Origin: Bradyrhizobium sp. Arg816
Lineage (GTDB): Bacteria; Pseudomonadota; Alphaproteobacteria; Rhizobiales; Xanthobacteraceae
Assembly: GCF_029989365.1 (NCBI RefSeq)
Contig: NZ_JAPRAQ010000012.1
Span: 62,001-126,000 of the forward strand
DNA length: 64,000 bases
Reading direction: 5' to 3'
Part shown: piece after piece, positions 8,849 through 18,189 of the stretch
How the letters are laid out: each line of letters starts with the position of its first letter
How positions within the stretch are numbered: the first letter of the stretch is position 1
The notes under the pieces: model-generated
Database searches by the model: none
What the model was told of the DNA's origin: nothing
The model's input: the letters and a program-made list of their open reading frames with translations, nothing else
Made by a program: the position numbers and the translations under genes

Positions 8849-9660
8849 TCAGTGTTCCTGTGATTCACGTTCCGGCGCTTGCAGCGTCACGCCGCCGTCG
8901 ACCACCAGCACCTGGCCGGTGATGTAGCGTGCAAAGTTGCTGAGCAGGAATTTGACGGCGTGGCCGACGTCCCAGCCGGTGCCTTCGGTCTTCAGCAGCG
9001 AGGCCCTGGCGCGGTTGGCGCGCGCCTGTTCGCTCATGCCGCGGGCATAGACCATGGGCGTGTACATCGGTCCGGGGCAGATGCAGTTGACGCGGATGTT
9101 GTCGCGACCGTGATCAACCGCCATGGCGCGCGTGAGACCGATGATGGCGCCTTCGACGTCGTGTAGGTCGTGAGCCCACGCGGCCGCAGCGCCGAGATCG
9201 AGGAGATATTGACGATCGCGCCGCCCTTGGCGGTCTTGATCATCGCGGGGATCGCGTGCTTGGAGAGCAGGAACATGGTCTCGACGTTGACCTGCATGAC
9301 GCGGCGATACTGCTCGGGTGTCTCGTCGACCACGCTGCCGCGGCTGCCGATGCCGACATTGTTGTCGAGGAAATCGAGCCGGCCCCAGCGGTCAAGCGCG
9401 GCCTCGACCAGTATTTTGCAATCGGTTTCGCTGGTGACGTCGCCGCCATGTGCCGCTGCCGTGCCGCCCTCGGCCATGATCATCTCCACGGTGCGCTCGG
9501 CGAGCTTGAGGTCGCGATCGGCCACCAGCACTTTTGCGCTGGCGCGGGCCAACAGAATTGCTGCAGCGCGGCCGTTGCCGATGCCGTCGCCAGCGGCGCC
9601 ACCGCCGCTGATCAGCGCCACCTTGCCGGCGAGGCCGGCATCGTCCTCGGGGCCCTGCAT
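8849..9660 (-). pseudogene. SDR family oxidoreductase, frameshifted
   Basis: Two overlapping frames together encode one SDR of about 270 residues. The 5' part (9660 down to about 9150) has ISGGGAAGDGIGNGRAA, DNNVG, NISS and YTTSK. After the Lys codon near 9151 the frame turns to nonsense, while the neighbouring frame continues correctly as AMAVDHGRDNIRVNCICPGP through VVDGG to the stop at 8849. Adding one G in the run read on the minus strand as AAGGCGCC, at about 9147-9151, restores Lys-Gly-Ala-Ile-Ile-Gly-Leu-Thr-Arg. Total length 812 bases fits a single deletion. It is the first gene of the SDR-CMD-SDR unit. A real mutation or a sequencing error; I cannot tell which. Confidence 0.85.
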
Positions 9661-9894
9661 GTCGTCTCATCCCAAATTATTTTCGTGCAGATTAGCAATC
9701 GCCCTGACAGGAGAGAAGGCTGGCGGTCCCGCGCAGATGTCATTGACATCGCATGGAATTGCATGCCGCCGGGCGGCACGGCGCGCGATTGAGCGGGCGT
9801 ATCGCGGAACCGTTCTGCCGAGCTTGCGTTTGTTGCGGGGGCTTTTCCGCGCTAGGCTCTTCCCCGGGGTTTCCCAATCGCCAGTGGCTTGCCG

Positions 9895-10728
9895 ATGAAT
9901 CTGCTCGATCCACAAGGGCCGGTGGCTGCCGCCAACAGCACCATCCTGGTCGATTCCGTCTTCATCATGCTCGTGATCGTGGTGCCGACCATTTTCGCGA
10001 TCTTGGCCTTTGCGTTCTGGTTTCGTGCGTCCAATCCGAGAGCACGTTACCAGCCTGACTTCGTCTATTCCGGCCGCGTCGAGATGGTGGTGTGGGCGAT
10101 CCCCGCGCTCACCGTGATCCTGCTCGGCGGCGTCGCCTGGATCGGCTCGCACCAGCTCGATCCCGCAGCACCCGTGCCGGGCACCGGCAGTCCGGTCCGC
10201 ATCCAGGCGGTCTCGCTCGACTGGAAATGGCTCTTCATCTATCCGGACCAGCGCATCGCCACCGTCAACACGCTGACGGTGCCGGCCGGCGCCGAGTTGA
10301 ATTTCCAGCTGACGTCGTCGAGCGTGATGAACGTGTTCTTCATCCCGCAGCTCGGCAGCATGATCTACACCATGAACGGCATGGTGACGAAGCTGAACCT
10401 GCGTGCCGACAACGAGGGCAAGTTGCAGGGCCTGTCGGCGCATTTCTCCGGCGACGGCTTTCCCGACATGATGTTCGACGTCAACGTGATCTCGCCGCTC
10501 GCCTTCCCGGACTGGGTCGCGACCACGGCGAAGACCGATGCCGTGCTGAACGAGGAGAGCTACACGAAACTGATGCAGCAGGGCATCGAGAAGAACAGGC
10601 TGACCTTTCGCCTGGACGATCCCCGGCTGTTCGACCTGATCGCATCCCAGCACATTCCGCCAGGGCCCGGCCCGGAGCTGCTCTCCGATGCCGGCAGGCC
10701 GCACAGTGGAGGCCACGATGCTCGGTAA
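9895..10728 (+). CDS. cyoA: Cytochrome bo ubiquinol oxidase subunit II
   Basis: Subunit II of a quinol-oxidising terminal oxidase, about 277 residues. Two N-terminal membrane helices precede a periplasmic cupredoxin-like domain with VSLDWKWLFIYPDQ and LGSMIYTMNGM. The Cys-x3-Cys CuA ligands of cytochrome c oxidases are missing, as expected for quinol oxidases. An ATG at 9895 or a TTG two codons earlier could be the start. It overlaps cyoB by 11 bases and opens a tightly coupled cyoABCD operon. Unlike many CyoA proteins it shows no obvious lipoprotein box. Confidence 0.95.
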   Translation: MNLLDPQGPVAAANSTILVDSVFIMLVIVVPTIFAILAFAFWFRASNPRARYQPDFVYSGRVEMVVWAIPALTVILLGGVAWIGSHQLDPAAPVPGTGSPVRIQAVSLDWKWLFIYPDQRIATVNTLTVPAGAELNFQLTSSSVMNVFFIPQLGSMIYTMNGMVTKLNLRADNEGKLQGLSAHFSGDGFPDMMFDVNVISPLAFPDWVATTAKTDAVLNEESYTKLMQQGIEKNRLTFRLDDPRLFDLIASQHIPPGPGPELLSDAGRPHSGGHDAR

Positions 10729-12718
10729 GCTCGATTGGTCGGCGATCCCGTTCGACCAGCCGATCCCTCTGGTCGCGGGCGCCGTAGTGCTGGTTGCGAT
10801 CCTCGCGGTGCTGATCTGGGTCGTCGTTAAGGGACATCTGCCGTATCTCTGGCACGAGTGGATCACCAGCGTCGACCACAAGCGCATTGGCGTCATGTAT
10901 ATCCTGCTGGCCTCGGTGATGCTGCTGCGCGGCGGCAGCGATGCCATCATGATGCGGCTCCAGCAGGCGGTCGCCTACCAGTCACAAGGCTATCTCCCAC
11001 CGGAGCACTACAACCAGATCTTCTCGGCGCACGGCACCATCATGATCTTCTTCACGGCGATGCCGTTCGTGATCGGGCTGATGAACCTGATTGTGCCGCT
11101 TCAACTCGGCGTGCGCGACGTTGCTTTCCCAACGCTGAATTCGGTCGGCTTCTGGCTGACCGCGACCGGCGCGCTGCTGGTCAATATCTCGCTCGTGGTC
11201 GGCGAGTTCGCGCGCACCGGCTGGCTGGCTTTTCCGCCACTGTCGGAACTGTCCTATTCGCCGGGCGTCGGCGTCGACTATTACGCGTGGTCTTTGCAAA
11301 TCTCCGGCGTCGGCACGCTGGTCGCCGGCATCAATCTAGTGACCACCGTGCTGAAGCTGCGCACCAAGGGCATGAACTATCTGCGCATGCCGATGTTCTG
11401 CTGGACCACACTGGCCTCGAACCTCCTCATCGTCGCAGCGTTCCCGATCCTGACTGCCACGCTGGCGATGCTGCTGCTCGACCGTTACCTCGGCTTCCAC
11501 TTCTTCACCAATGAAGCCGGCGGCAACGTCATGATGTTCATGAACCTGATCTGGGCCTGGGGGCACCCCGAGGTCTATATCCTCGTATTGCCGGCCTTCG
11601 GCATCTTCTCCGAGGTGGTGTCGACTTTCTCGGGCAAGGCGCTGTTCGGCTACCGCTCGATGGTGCTCGCGACCATGGCGATCTGCGTCATTTCCTTCAT
11701 GGTCTGGCTGCACCATTTCTTCACGATGGGCGCCGGTCCCGACGTCAACGCCATCTTCGGCATCGCCAGCATGATCATCGCGATACCGACGGGAGTGAAG
11801 ATCTACAACTGGCTTTTCACGATGTATGGCGGCCGCATCCGTTTTGCGACGCCGATGCTGTGGGCGGTCGGGTTCATGGTCACCTTCATCATCGGCGGGT
11901 TGACGGGTGTGCTGGTCGCGGTGCCGCCGGCCGACTTCATGCTCCACAACAGTATGTTCCTGGTGGCGCACTTCCACAACGTCATCATCGGCGGCGTGCT
12001 ATTCGGCGCCTTCGCCGGCTTCGAATACTGGTTCCCGAAGGCGTTCGGCTTTCGTCTCGACGAGCGCTGGGGCAAGGCCGCGTTCTGGTTCACCTTCCTC
12101 GGCTTCTACGTCACCTTCATTCCGCTCTATGTCGCCGGCATGCTCGGCATGACCCGGCGCATGCAGCACTATGACGTCGCGGCTTGGCGGCCATGGATGT
12201 TCGTGGCGGCCGCCGGCATGGCGGTGCTGTCGATCGGCGTGATCTGCCAGATCGTGCAGCTCGTGGTCAGCATCCGCAACCGCGAGGCCCTGCGCGACCG
12301 CACCGGCGATCCCTGGGACGGCCGCTCGCTGGAATGGGCGACGTCGTCGCCGCCGCCGGTGTTCAATTTCGCGTTCCATCCCGACGTGCGCGGCGAGGAT
12401 GCCTATTGGGACATGAAGGCGGCCGCCCAGCAGCAATCGCTCGATCACGCCGCGCCCGAATATCACGACATCGAGATGCCCCGGAATTCACCGACCGGTT
12501 TCATCTGCGCGTTCTTCGCCACCATCATGGGCTTCGCGCTGATCTGGCACATCTGGTGGATGGTGATCCTGGGCGGCATCGGCGCATTCGCGACCTTCGT
12601 CGTGTTCGCCTGGCGTGACCATGACGAATACGTCATTCCGGCCGCCGAGGTCGCAGCGATAGACCGCATCAATCTCGAGGAACGGCGCAGCCTCGTCAGC
12701 ATGGCGGGAGCGCTCTGA
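10718..12718 (+). CDS. cyoB: Cytochrome bo ubiquinol oxidase subunit I
   Basis: The 666-residue catalytic subunit of the haem-copper quinol oxidase, with about 15 membrane helices. Conserved elements include SVDHKRIGVMYI, the HPEVYILVLPAFG helix with the cross-linked His-Tyr, LHHFFTMG for CuB ligands, and HFHNVIIGGV for the haem ligands. The ATG at 10718 lies inside the end of cyoA and has a GGAGG-like Shine-Dalgarno. It ends in an ATGA overlap with cyoC. Function: quinol oxidation, reduction of O2 to water and proton pumping. Confidence 0.97.
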   Translation: MLGKLDWSAIPFDQPIPLVAGAVVLVAILAVLIWVVVKGHLPYLWHEWITSVDHKRIGVMYILLASVMLLRGGSDAIMMRLQQAVAYQSQGYLPPEHYNQIFSAHGTIMIFFTAMPFVIGLMNLIVPLQLGVRDVAFPTLNSVGFWLTATGALLVNISLVVGEFARTGWLAFPPLSELSYSPGVGVDYYAWSLQISGVGTLVAGINLVTTVLKLRTKGMNYLRMPMFCWTTLASNLLIVAAFPILTATLAMLLLDRYLGFHFFTNEAGGNVMMFMNLIWAWGHPEVYILVLPAFGIFSEVVSTFSGKALFGYRSMVLATMAICVISFMVWLHHFFTMGAGPDVNAIFGIASMIIAIPTGVKIYNWLFTMYGGRIRFATPMLWAVGFMVTFIIGGLTGVLVAVPPADFMLHNSMFLVAHFHNVIIGGVLFGAFAGFEYWFPKAFGFRLDERWGKAAFWFTFLGFYVTFIPLYVAGMLGMTRRMQHYDVAAWRPWMFVAAAGMAVLSIGVICQIVQLVVSIRNREALRDRTGDPWDGRSLEWATSSPPPVFNFAFHPDVRGEDAYWDMKAAAQQQSLDHAAPEYHDIEMPRNSPTGFICAFFATIMGFALIWHIWWMVILGGIGAFATFVVFAWRDHDEYVIPAAEVAAIDRINLEERRSLVSMAGAL

Positions 12719-13359
12719 TGTCGATGACGGCGACCGCCGGCCGCGCGCATGCCGACCCCCACCACATCGGGCTCGTCGTCGAGCACCCCGGCCCGGCATC
12801 GAAACGCATCGTGACTGCCTACGGCTTCTGGGTCTTCCTGCTCTCCGATATCGTGATGTTCTCCTGCTTCTTCGCGGCCTATGCGGTGCTGTCCGGCCAG
12901 ACCGCCGGCGGCCCCAGCGGCTCGGAGATCTTCGAGCAGAGGAACGTCGCGATCGAGACGGTCTGCCTGCTGCTGTCGAGCTTCACCTGCGGCATGGCCA
13001 GCATTGCCGCCGACGTGCGCAACCGGTTCTGGTTCTATCTCGGCATGACCGTGACCTGCGTGCTCGGACTGATCTTTCTCACCATCGAGTTCCGCGAATT
13101 CGCCGACCTCGTCGCACGCGGCTATGGCCCGTCGCGCAGCGCGTTCCTGACCTCGTTCTTCTCGCTGGTCGGATGCCACGGCCTGCACGTCTCCGCCGGC
13201 GTGCTCTGGCTGCTCACCATGATGGCCCAGGTGTTCGCAAAGGGCTTTCGTGCCGACGTCTTGCGCCGGATGATGTGCTTTGCGCTGTTCTGGCATGCGC
13301 TCGACATCGTCTGGGTCGGGGTCTTCTCCGTCGTCTACCTGCTTGGGAGTGCCGTATGA
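12718..13359 (+). CDS. cyoC: Cytochrome bo ubiquinol oxidase subunit III
   Basis: A 213-residue membrane protein with five helices, containing GFWVFLLSDIVMFSCFFAAYAVL, the standard subunit III opening, and FALFWHALDIVWVGVFSVVY at the end. Its ATG overlaps the cyoB stop (ATGA) and its own stop overlaps the cyoD start, so translation is coupled through the operon. Subunit III stabilises the oxidase core. Confidence 0.95.
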   Translation: MSMTATAGRAHADPHHIGLVVEHPGPASKRIVTAYGFWVFLLSDIVMFSCFFAAYAVLSGQTAGGPSGSEIFEQRNVAIETVCLLLSSFTCGMASIAADVRNRFWFYLGMTVTCVLGLIFLTIEFREFADLVARGYGPSRSAFLTSFFSLVGCHGLHVSAGVLWLLTMMAQVFAKGFRADVLRRMMCFALFWHALDIVWVGVFSVVYLLGSAV

Positions 13360-13745
13360 GCGATCAGATGCATGTGCGGACCGGACACGATCTCGCACCG
13401 GGCGAGGAAGAGCAGCACAGCGTCGGCGAGCGGGTGCTCGGCTATGTCGTTGGGCTCGGCCTCGCGCTGGTGCTCACGGCAACCTCGTTCTTCATTGCCG
13501 GCACCGACCTGGTCTGGCAGCCGTCCATCCCCGTCGCTCTGATCGTGCTGGCGATCGCGCAGATGGGCGTGCACCTCGTGTTCTTCCTGCACATCACGAC
13601 GGGGCCTGACAACACCAACAACGTGCTGGCGCTCGCCTTCGGCCTTCTGGTCGTCTTCCTGGTCGTTGGCGGCACCGTCTGGATCATGGGGCATCTGAAT
13701 GCCAACATGCCGCCGATGGATCAGATCATGCCGATGCGGAAATAG
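13356..13745 (+). CDS. cyoD: Cytochrome bo ubiquinol oxidase subunit IV
   Basis: A 129-residue protein with three membrane helices and the family segment QMGVHLVFFLHI. The ATG at 13356 overlaps the cyoC stop. It is the last gene in the operon; no haem O synthase gene (cyoE/ctaB) follows, so haem O or haem A must be supplied by a gene elsewhere. Confidence 0.93.
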   Translation: MSDQMHVRTGHDLAPGEEEQHSVGERVLGYVVGLGLALVLTATSFFIAGTDLVWQPSIPVALIVLAIAQMGVHLVFFLHITTGPDNTNNVLALAFGLLVVFLVVGGTVWIMGHLNANMPPMDQIMPMRK

Positions 13746-13763
13746 GGCGCACAAAAAAGAAGA

Positions 13764-13785
13764 GCCGCTTGTTGTGACAAGCGGC
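13764..13785 (-). terminator. Intrinsic terminator, mainly for the leftward nuclease gene
   Basis: A perfect nine-base stem, GCCGCTTGT / ACAAGCGGC with loop TGTG. Read leftwards it is followed by TCTTCTTTTTTG, a classical T-run; read rightwards there is no T-run, though the hairpin may still slow polymerase leaving cyoD. The leftward nuclease gene ends 175 bases to the right. Confidence 0.65.
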
Positions 13786-13959
13786 CCAAGTCTAGGGAGG
13801 AAACGCCCGAGCAAAGCAATCGGACCGAAGCCGGATTGCTGCCAAGGAACGCTCGCGCAAAGCGCTTGCGTACATATTAGATGTAGCAACCCCCGAGAGA
13901 GTTCAATTCCGGATCAATACTGTCTCCGGCTACCGCTCACATACCCGTGACGGGCTTCC

Positions 13960-14748
13960 TCATTTCGGCCGGCGGCAATTGTAGGCCTTGCGGAAGCCGG
14001 CGGCCTGCGCGTCGTCCTCCGAGCAGAACCAGCGGTCCGGCTTGGTGGTCGCGGGATAGCTCGGGCAGCCCCTCAAGTGATAGATGCCGATATTGCCGGT
14101 GACGCGCGCCCGCACGGCGAGCTTGCCCTTGATGCTGCAACTCGGCGGCATGGTCGGCTCCTCCGGAAAAAGCGCCGCGCGGATTTCCTTGTCGCGGTCG
14201 GCGCGGCAGGCGGCGCCGAGCAGCGCGCCGTCCTTCTTGCCCATGCGGAATTCTTGCGGTGCAACAAAGCAACCCTTCCAGATCCCGGCTGACGCGGTTT
14301 TGGCATCGGCCGCGGCAGGCTTGACGTTCGCCTTGATCGGCTCGCGGGCGATGGCATAGCCAAGCTTGACCAGCTGCTCGTTCAACGAGACCTTGTCGCC
14401 CTCGGCCGTGCAGATCGCCCGGTGCCGTTTGCCGAAACTCTTTTCCGGCCCGACATCGTCACAACGCACGCTGCGTTTGTTGATCAGCTTCGCCAGCTGG
14501 TCGCGGGCCTCGATGCCGCAGGTCCAGGGATCGGCGTGATCGTCGATGCAGACCTGGTCCAGCTCGGGCGCGTCGACGCCGTCGAGGCGGTAGGTGACGT
14601 CGCCGAGCTGGATCGAATTGGCGTCCCGGATGGTCGCGGCCGCCGTCAGCGCGGAGGCCGGCCCGGAAGAGGTCAGAAACCCGGACAGAGCGAGAAACGA
14701 AACAAGCGCGAAGGCGCGGGCGGCGGCAAATGAATTCCTAAAGGACAT
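13960..14748 (-). CDS. Secreted thermonuclease-like (SNase) protein
   Basis: A 262-residue exported protein with a signal peptide of about 34 residues and a staphylococcal-nuclease-like OB fold: VTYRLDGVDAPELDQ, then GKRHRAIC and LVKLGYAIA. The Arg and Glu of the catalytic set appear present in RLDGVDAPE and KRHRA. After the SNase core (to about 165) there is a Cys-containing C-terminal module (IYHLRGCPSYPAT ... AYNC) that I do not recognise with confidence. Likely a periplasmic or extracellular nuclease. Confidence 0.8.
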   Translation of the reverse strand: MSFRNSFAAARAFALVSFLALSGFLTSSGPASALTAAATIRDANSIQLGDVTYRLDGVDAPELDQVCIDDHADPWTCGIEARDQLAKLINKRSVRCDDVGPEKSFGKRHRAICTAEGDKVSLNEQLVKLGYAIAREPIKANVKPAAADAKTASAGIWKGCFVAPQEFRMGKKDGALLGAACRADRDKEIRAALFPEEPTMPPSCSIKGKLAVRARVTGNIGIYHLRGCPSYPATTKPDRWFCSEDDAQAAGFRKAYNCRRPK

Positions 14749-14949
14749 AACGTCTCGCTATCGATTGCTCTGGCGCCTCGTTCCTAGCATCCGGACGTCG
14801 CGATACCAATGGTCTGCGCCCTGCGAAGTGCGACATTCGCGCGCCAGCCTTTACTGACCGGCCGGTCTGCCCCTATCGTTCGGCACGATCAAAAACCTGC
14901 GCAGGCCGAATCGCCCTTGAAGCGGCGAGGGCGGGAGGAAGTAGTTTCG

Positions 14950-16548
14950 ATGAAAGACCCCGTGGACGTCCTGATCATCGGCGCCGGCGCTTCAGGTGCC
15001 GCGATCGCGTGGTCGCTGGCCGAGACCAAGATGCACATCCTCTGCCTGGAGCAGGGCGGCTGGATGAACCCGGCGGAATATCCCAGCACGGGCCGCGACT
15101 GGGAGGCCAAGTTCTACGGCGAGTGGTCGTCGAGCCCGAATGTCCGCGGTCGGCCCGAGGACTATCCGATCAACGACGACAATTCGCCGATCAAGGTCGT
15201 CAACTACAACGCGGTCGGCGGCTCGACGGTGATGTACACCGCGCACTGGCCGCGGCTCCATCCCTCCGATTTCAAGGTGAAGACGCTCGACGGCGTCGCC
15301 GACGACTGGCCGATCGACTACGACGCGCTGACGCCGTTTTTCGAAGAGAACGATCGCATCATGGGCACGTCCGGGCTATCGGGCGATCCGCTGTCGCCGT
15401 TGACGCATCCGCCGATGCCGCAGCAGCCGATGGGATTGTCCGGCGCGATCATCGGCAAGGCCATGAACAAGCTTGGCTGGCACTGGTGGCCGTCGGACAC
15501 GACGGTCGCGACCACCGACTATGAGGGCCGCGCGCGCTGCATCAATCTCGGCCATTGCACGCCGGCCTGCGCCCAAGGCGCAAAATCCTCGACCGACATT
15601 ACCTATTGGCCGCAGGCGATCCGTGCCGGCGTCGAGCTGCGCACGTATTGCCGGGTGCGCGAGATCACCACCGACGAGAACGGCATGGCCTCGGGCGTGG
15701 TCTATTACGACAAGGACGGCGTCGAGCAGTTCCAGCCGGCGCATGTCGTGATCATCGCCTGCAACGGCGTCGGCACGCCGCGGCTGCTGCTCAACTCGGC
15801 ATCCAACCGCTTCCCGCACGGTCTTGCCAATTCGTCGGGCCTCGTCGGCAAGAACCTGATGTTCCATCCCTATGCGCAGATCTACGGCTACGTGAAGGAG
15901 CCGACCGATAGCAACCGCGCGCCGCCGACCTGCCTGTGGAGCAAGGAGTGGTATGACACCGACCTGTCGCGCGGCTTCGTGCGCGGCTACGGCGTCCAGT
16001 TCGTGCGCGGGGCAGGACCGGTGTTCGAGGCCGTCGTCAGCGAACAGAAAGGCATTTTGCCATGGGGCGCGGATCATCACCGCGTCTTCCGCAAGCTCAA
16101 CGGCCATCGGCTGGGATTCTCCGCGATCTGCGAGGACCTGCCGGAGGAGCACAATCGCGTCACGCTCGATCCCGTCATGAAGGACAGCCACGGCATTCCC
16201 GCGCCGAGGATCGACTACACGATCAGCGAGAACAGCCGGAAGATGATGGAGCATGCGCTCGCCCGCGGCCGCGAAGTTCTGGAATTGGCGGGGGCGACCG
16301 ACATCTGCGTCAACTCGCCGATCCCGTGGGGCGGCTGGCATCTGCTCGGCACCGCGCGGATGGGCACCGAGCCCGAACGCTCCGTCGTGAACGAATGGGG
16401 CCGCACGCACGACGTGAAAAATCTCTTCATCGTCGACGGCAGCATCTTCGTCACCTCGGGCGGCGTGAATCCGACGTCCACCATCCAGGCCCTCGCGCTC
16501 TACATCGCCGACCAGATGAAGCAGCGCCTCGCAAACTTGTTCGACTGA
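14950..16548 (+). CDS. GMC family oxidoreductase
   Basis: A 532-residue FAD-dependent alcohol or sugar dehydrogenase. It opens with VLIIGAGASGAAIAWSLAE (FAD-binding), has GGSTVMYTAHWPR in the GMC signature region, and ends with the catalytic pair: His in GGWHLLGTARMG and Asn in GGVNPTSTIQA. There is no signal peptide. The ATG at 14950 follows GGGAGGAAG. The next gene, seven bases on, resembles the small subunit of gluconate 2-dehydrogenase, which supports a membrane-linked dehydrogenase complex of the gluconate/2-ketogluconate dehydrogenase type, although no cytochrome c subunit is encoded here. Confidence 0.92.
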   Translation: MKDPVDVLIIGAGASGAAIAWSLAETKMHILCLEQGGWMNPAEYPSTGRDWEAKFYGEWSSSPNVRGRPEDYPINDDNSPIKVVNYNAVGGSTVMYTAHWPRLHPSDFKVKTLDGVADDWPIDYDALTPFFEENDRIMGTSGLSGDPLSPLTHPPMPQQPMGLSGAIIGKAMNKLGWHWWPSDTTVATTDYEGRARCINLGHCTPACAQGAKSSTDITYWPQAIRAGVELRTYCRVREITTDENGMASGVVYYDKDGVEQFQPAHVVIIACNGVGTPRLLLNSASNRFPHGLANSSGLVGKNLMFHPYAQIYGYVKEPTDSNRAPPTCLWSKEWYDTDLSRGFVRGYGVQFVRGAGPVFEAVVSEQKGILPWGADHHRVFRKLNGHRLGFSAICEDLPEEHNRVTLDPVMKDSHGIPAPRIDYTISENSRKMMEHALARGREVLELAGATDICVNSPIPWGGWHLLGTARMGTEPERSVVNEWGRTHDVKNLFIVDGSIFVTSGGVNPTSTIQALALYIADQMKQRLANLFD

Positions 16549-16555
16549 GGCCGTC

Positions 16556-17005
16556 ATGTCCGCAGACAATCAACTCACGCGCGTCCAATGCAACGACCTC
16601 CGCACCATCGCAGCGATGATCGTGCCCGCCAGCGACGAGTACAAGGTGCCCGGCGCCGACGACCCCGCGATCCAGACCGATGTTCTGACGACGCTGGGCC
16701 GCGACACCAAATTGGTGGCGGCGGCGCTGGATCATCTGGCCCGGCTCGCACGGCAACCGCTCGCCGAGCTCGATGCCGCCAGGCGCGATGCGGTGGCGCA
16801 GGAGTTTCGGAGTTCCGGCGGTGCGGCTGCCGCAACGCTCGTCCGCGTCGTCCTGCAATGCTACTACCGTGACGACCGGGTGCTGCGCTCGCTCGGGCTC
16901 GAGCTGCGCGCGCCGTTCCCCAAGGGCTACGTGCTCCCGGACGGCGACTGGTCGCTGCTCGATCCGGTCAAGGCGAGGGCGGGCACGCTGCGGCGCGCGC
17001 CCTAG
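16556..17005 (+). CDS. Gluconate 2-dehydrogenase subunit 3-like protein
   Basis: A 149-residue protein. The stretch LRTIAAMIVPASDEYKVPGA fits the gluconate 2-dehydrogenase subunit 3 family (PF13618), whose members help export or stabilise a GMC partner. Many members have a Tat signal, but this one does not, and the GMC gene upstream also lacks a leader, so both may act in the cytoplasm. Seven-base spacing shows co-transcription. Family assignment is by pattern and context. Confidence 0.65.
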   Translation: MSADNQLTRVQCNDLRTIAAMIVPASDEYKVPGADDPAIQTDVLTTLGRDTKLVAAALDHLARLARQPLAELDAARRDAVAQEFRSSGGAAAATLVRVVLQCYYRDDRVLRSLGLELRAPFPKGYVLPDGDWSLLDPVKARAGTLRRAP

Positions 17006-17110
17006 CCACCTTGGTAGTCAAGCGCTGGCAGCCCAGCCTTGCGCCCCAGGCGGGCCACTTGCGCTGGCAGGAACAGGCCACCATCTGTGTGAGCCTCAAG
17101 GACTCTTGCC

Positions 17111-18130
17111 ATGTTGGATTTTACCTCAGACATCGTCGATGACGCCGCGTCATCGCGAGCGACTGCGTCTGCTCCGGTCGATGACCGGGCCCTGCTGGAC
17201 GCCTATTCCAACGCCGTGATCGACGTGACCGACCGTGTCGGTCCCGCCGTCGTGCGCGTCGAGACCGGGCCAAAGGTGCCGAACAGCCGCGAGCGCGGCG
17301 GGCTCGGCTCCGGCATCGTGATCTCGCCGGACGGGCTGGTTCTCACCAACAGCCATGTGGTCGGTTCCTCCAAGGAGATCCGGCTGCGGGACGTCGAGGG
17401 TAACGTCGGTGAGGCCCGGGTGCTCGGCGTCGACCCCGACACCGATCTGGCGCTGCTGCGCGCCAACGGCGTCCGCGACTTGCCCTATGCAGCGCTCGGC
17501 AACTCCAAGACCCTGCGGCGCGGCCAGCTCGTGATCGCGATCGGCAATCCGCTCGGCTTCGAGTCGACCGTGACCGCCGGCGTGGTCTCGGCGCTGGGGC
17601 GCTCGATCCGCTCCGTGAGCGGCCGCACCATCGAGGACGTGATCCAGACCGATGCCGCGCTCAACCCCGGCAATTCCGGCGGGCCGCTGGTGTCGTCGAA
17701 TGCCGAGGTGATCGGCATCAACACCGCCATCATCAACGGCGCGCAAGGCATCTGCTTCGCGGTTGCCAGCAACACCGCGCAGTTCGTGCTGTCGGAGATC
17801 ATCCGCCACGGCTATGTCCGCCGCGCCTATATCGGCGTCGCCGGGCAGACTGCACCGGTGCCACGGCGGCACGCGGTGCTGGCCGGTGTCGACAACAAGA
17901 TGGGCGCGCTCTTGATGCAGATCGAGCCCGACGGACCGGCGGCGAAGGCGGGCCTGTTGCCCGGCGACGTCGTCATCAAGCTCGACGGCGTCGATATCAA
18001 CGGCGTCGACGATCTGATCCGCGTGCTCGACCGCGACCGGATCGGTCACCGGCTCGCCATGGACGTGCTGCGGCTCGGCCGCCTGCGGGCGATCGATATC
18101 GACCCGATCGAACGCAAGCCGGCGCGCTAG
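17111..18130 (+). CDS. HtrA/DegP-like serine protease with PDZ domain, no signal peptide
   Basis: A 339-residue S1C-family serine protease. The triad is visible: His82 in LTNSHVVG, Asp112 in DTDLALLRA and Ser189 in NPGNSGGPL. A PDZ domain covers about residues 250-330 (GPAAKAGLLPGDVVIKLDG). Typical DegP-like enzymes are exported, but the N-terminus here (MLDFTSDIVDDAAS) is acidic and has no hydrophobic segment, so the protein is probably cytoplasmic. Transcribed rightward after the GMC pair with a 105-base gap; likely its own unit. Confidence 0.9.
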   Translation: MLDFTSDIVDDAASSRATASAPVDDRALLDAYSNAVIDVTDRVGPAVVRVETGPKVPNSRERGGLGSGIVISPDGLVLTNSHVVGSSKEIRLRDVEGNVGEARVLGVDPDTDLALLRANGVRDLPYAALGNSKTLRRGQLVIAIGNPLGFESTVTAGVVSALGRSIRSVSGRTIEDVIQTDAALNPGNSGGPLVSSNAEVIGINTAIINGAQGICFAVASNTAQFVLSEIIRHGYVRRAYIGVAGQTAPVPRRHAVLAGVDNKMGALLMQIEPDGPAAKAGLLPGDVVIKLDGVDINGVDDLIRVLDRDRIGHRLAMDVLRLGRLRAIDIDPIERKPAR

Positions 18131-18147
18131 CGTTGGTGCCTCCGGGC

Positions 18148-18170
18148 GAGGTATGACGGTGTCATGCCTC
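18148..18170. terminator. Hairpin after the HtrA-like gene
   Basis: Inverted repeat GAGGTATGAC / GTCATGCCTC (one G-T wobble) with loop GGT, 18 bases after the stop. No T-run follows, so it is a weak terminator candidate or an RNA-stabilising hairpin. The flavoprotein gene begins 20 bases later. Confidence 0.4.
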
Positions 18171-18189
18171 GTTCCCGGACCCTTGCCGC

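Noticed and set aside
13902..13917. TTCAATTCCGGATCAA as an FNR/FixK box between cyoD and the nuclease gene
   Set aside because: The left half is TTCAA, not TTGAT, and it lies between two gene ends and not at a promoter.
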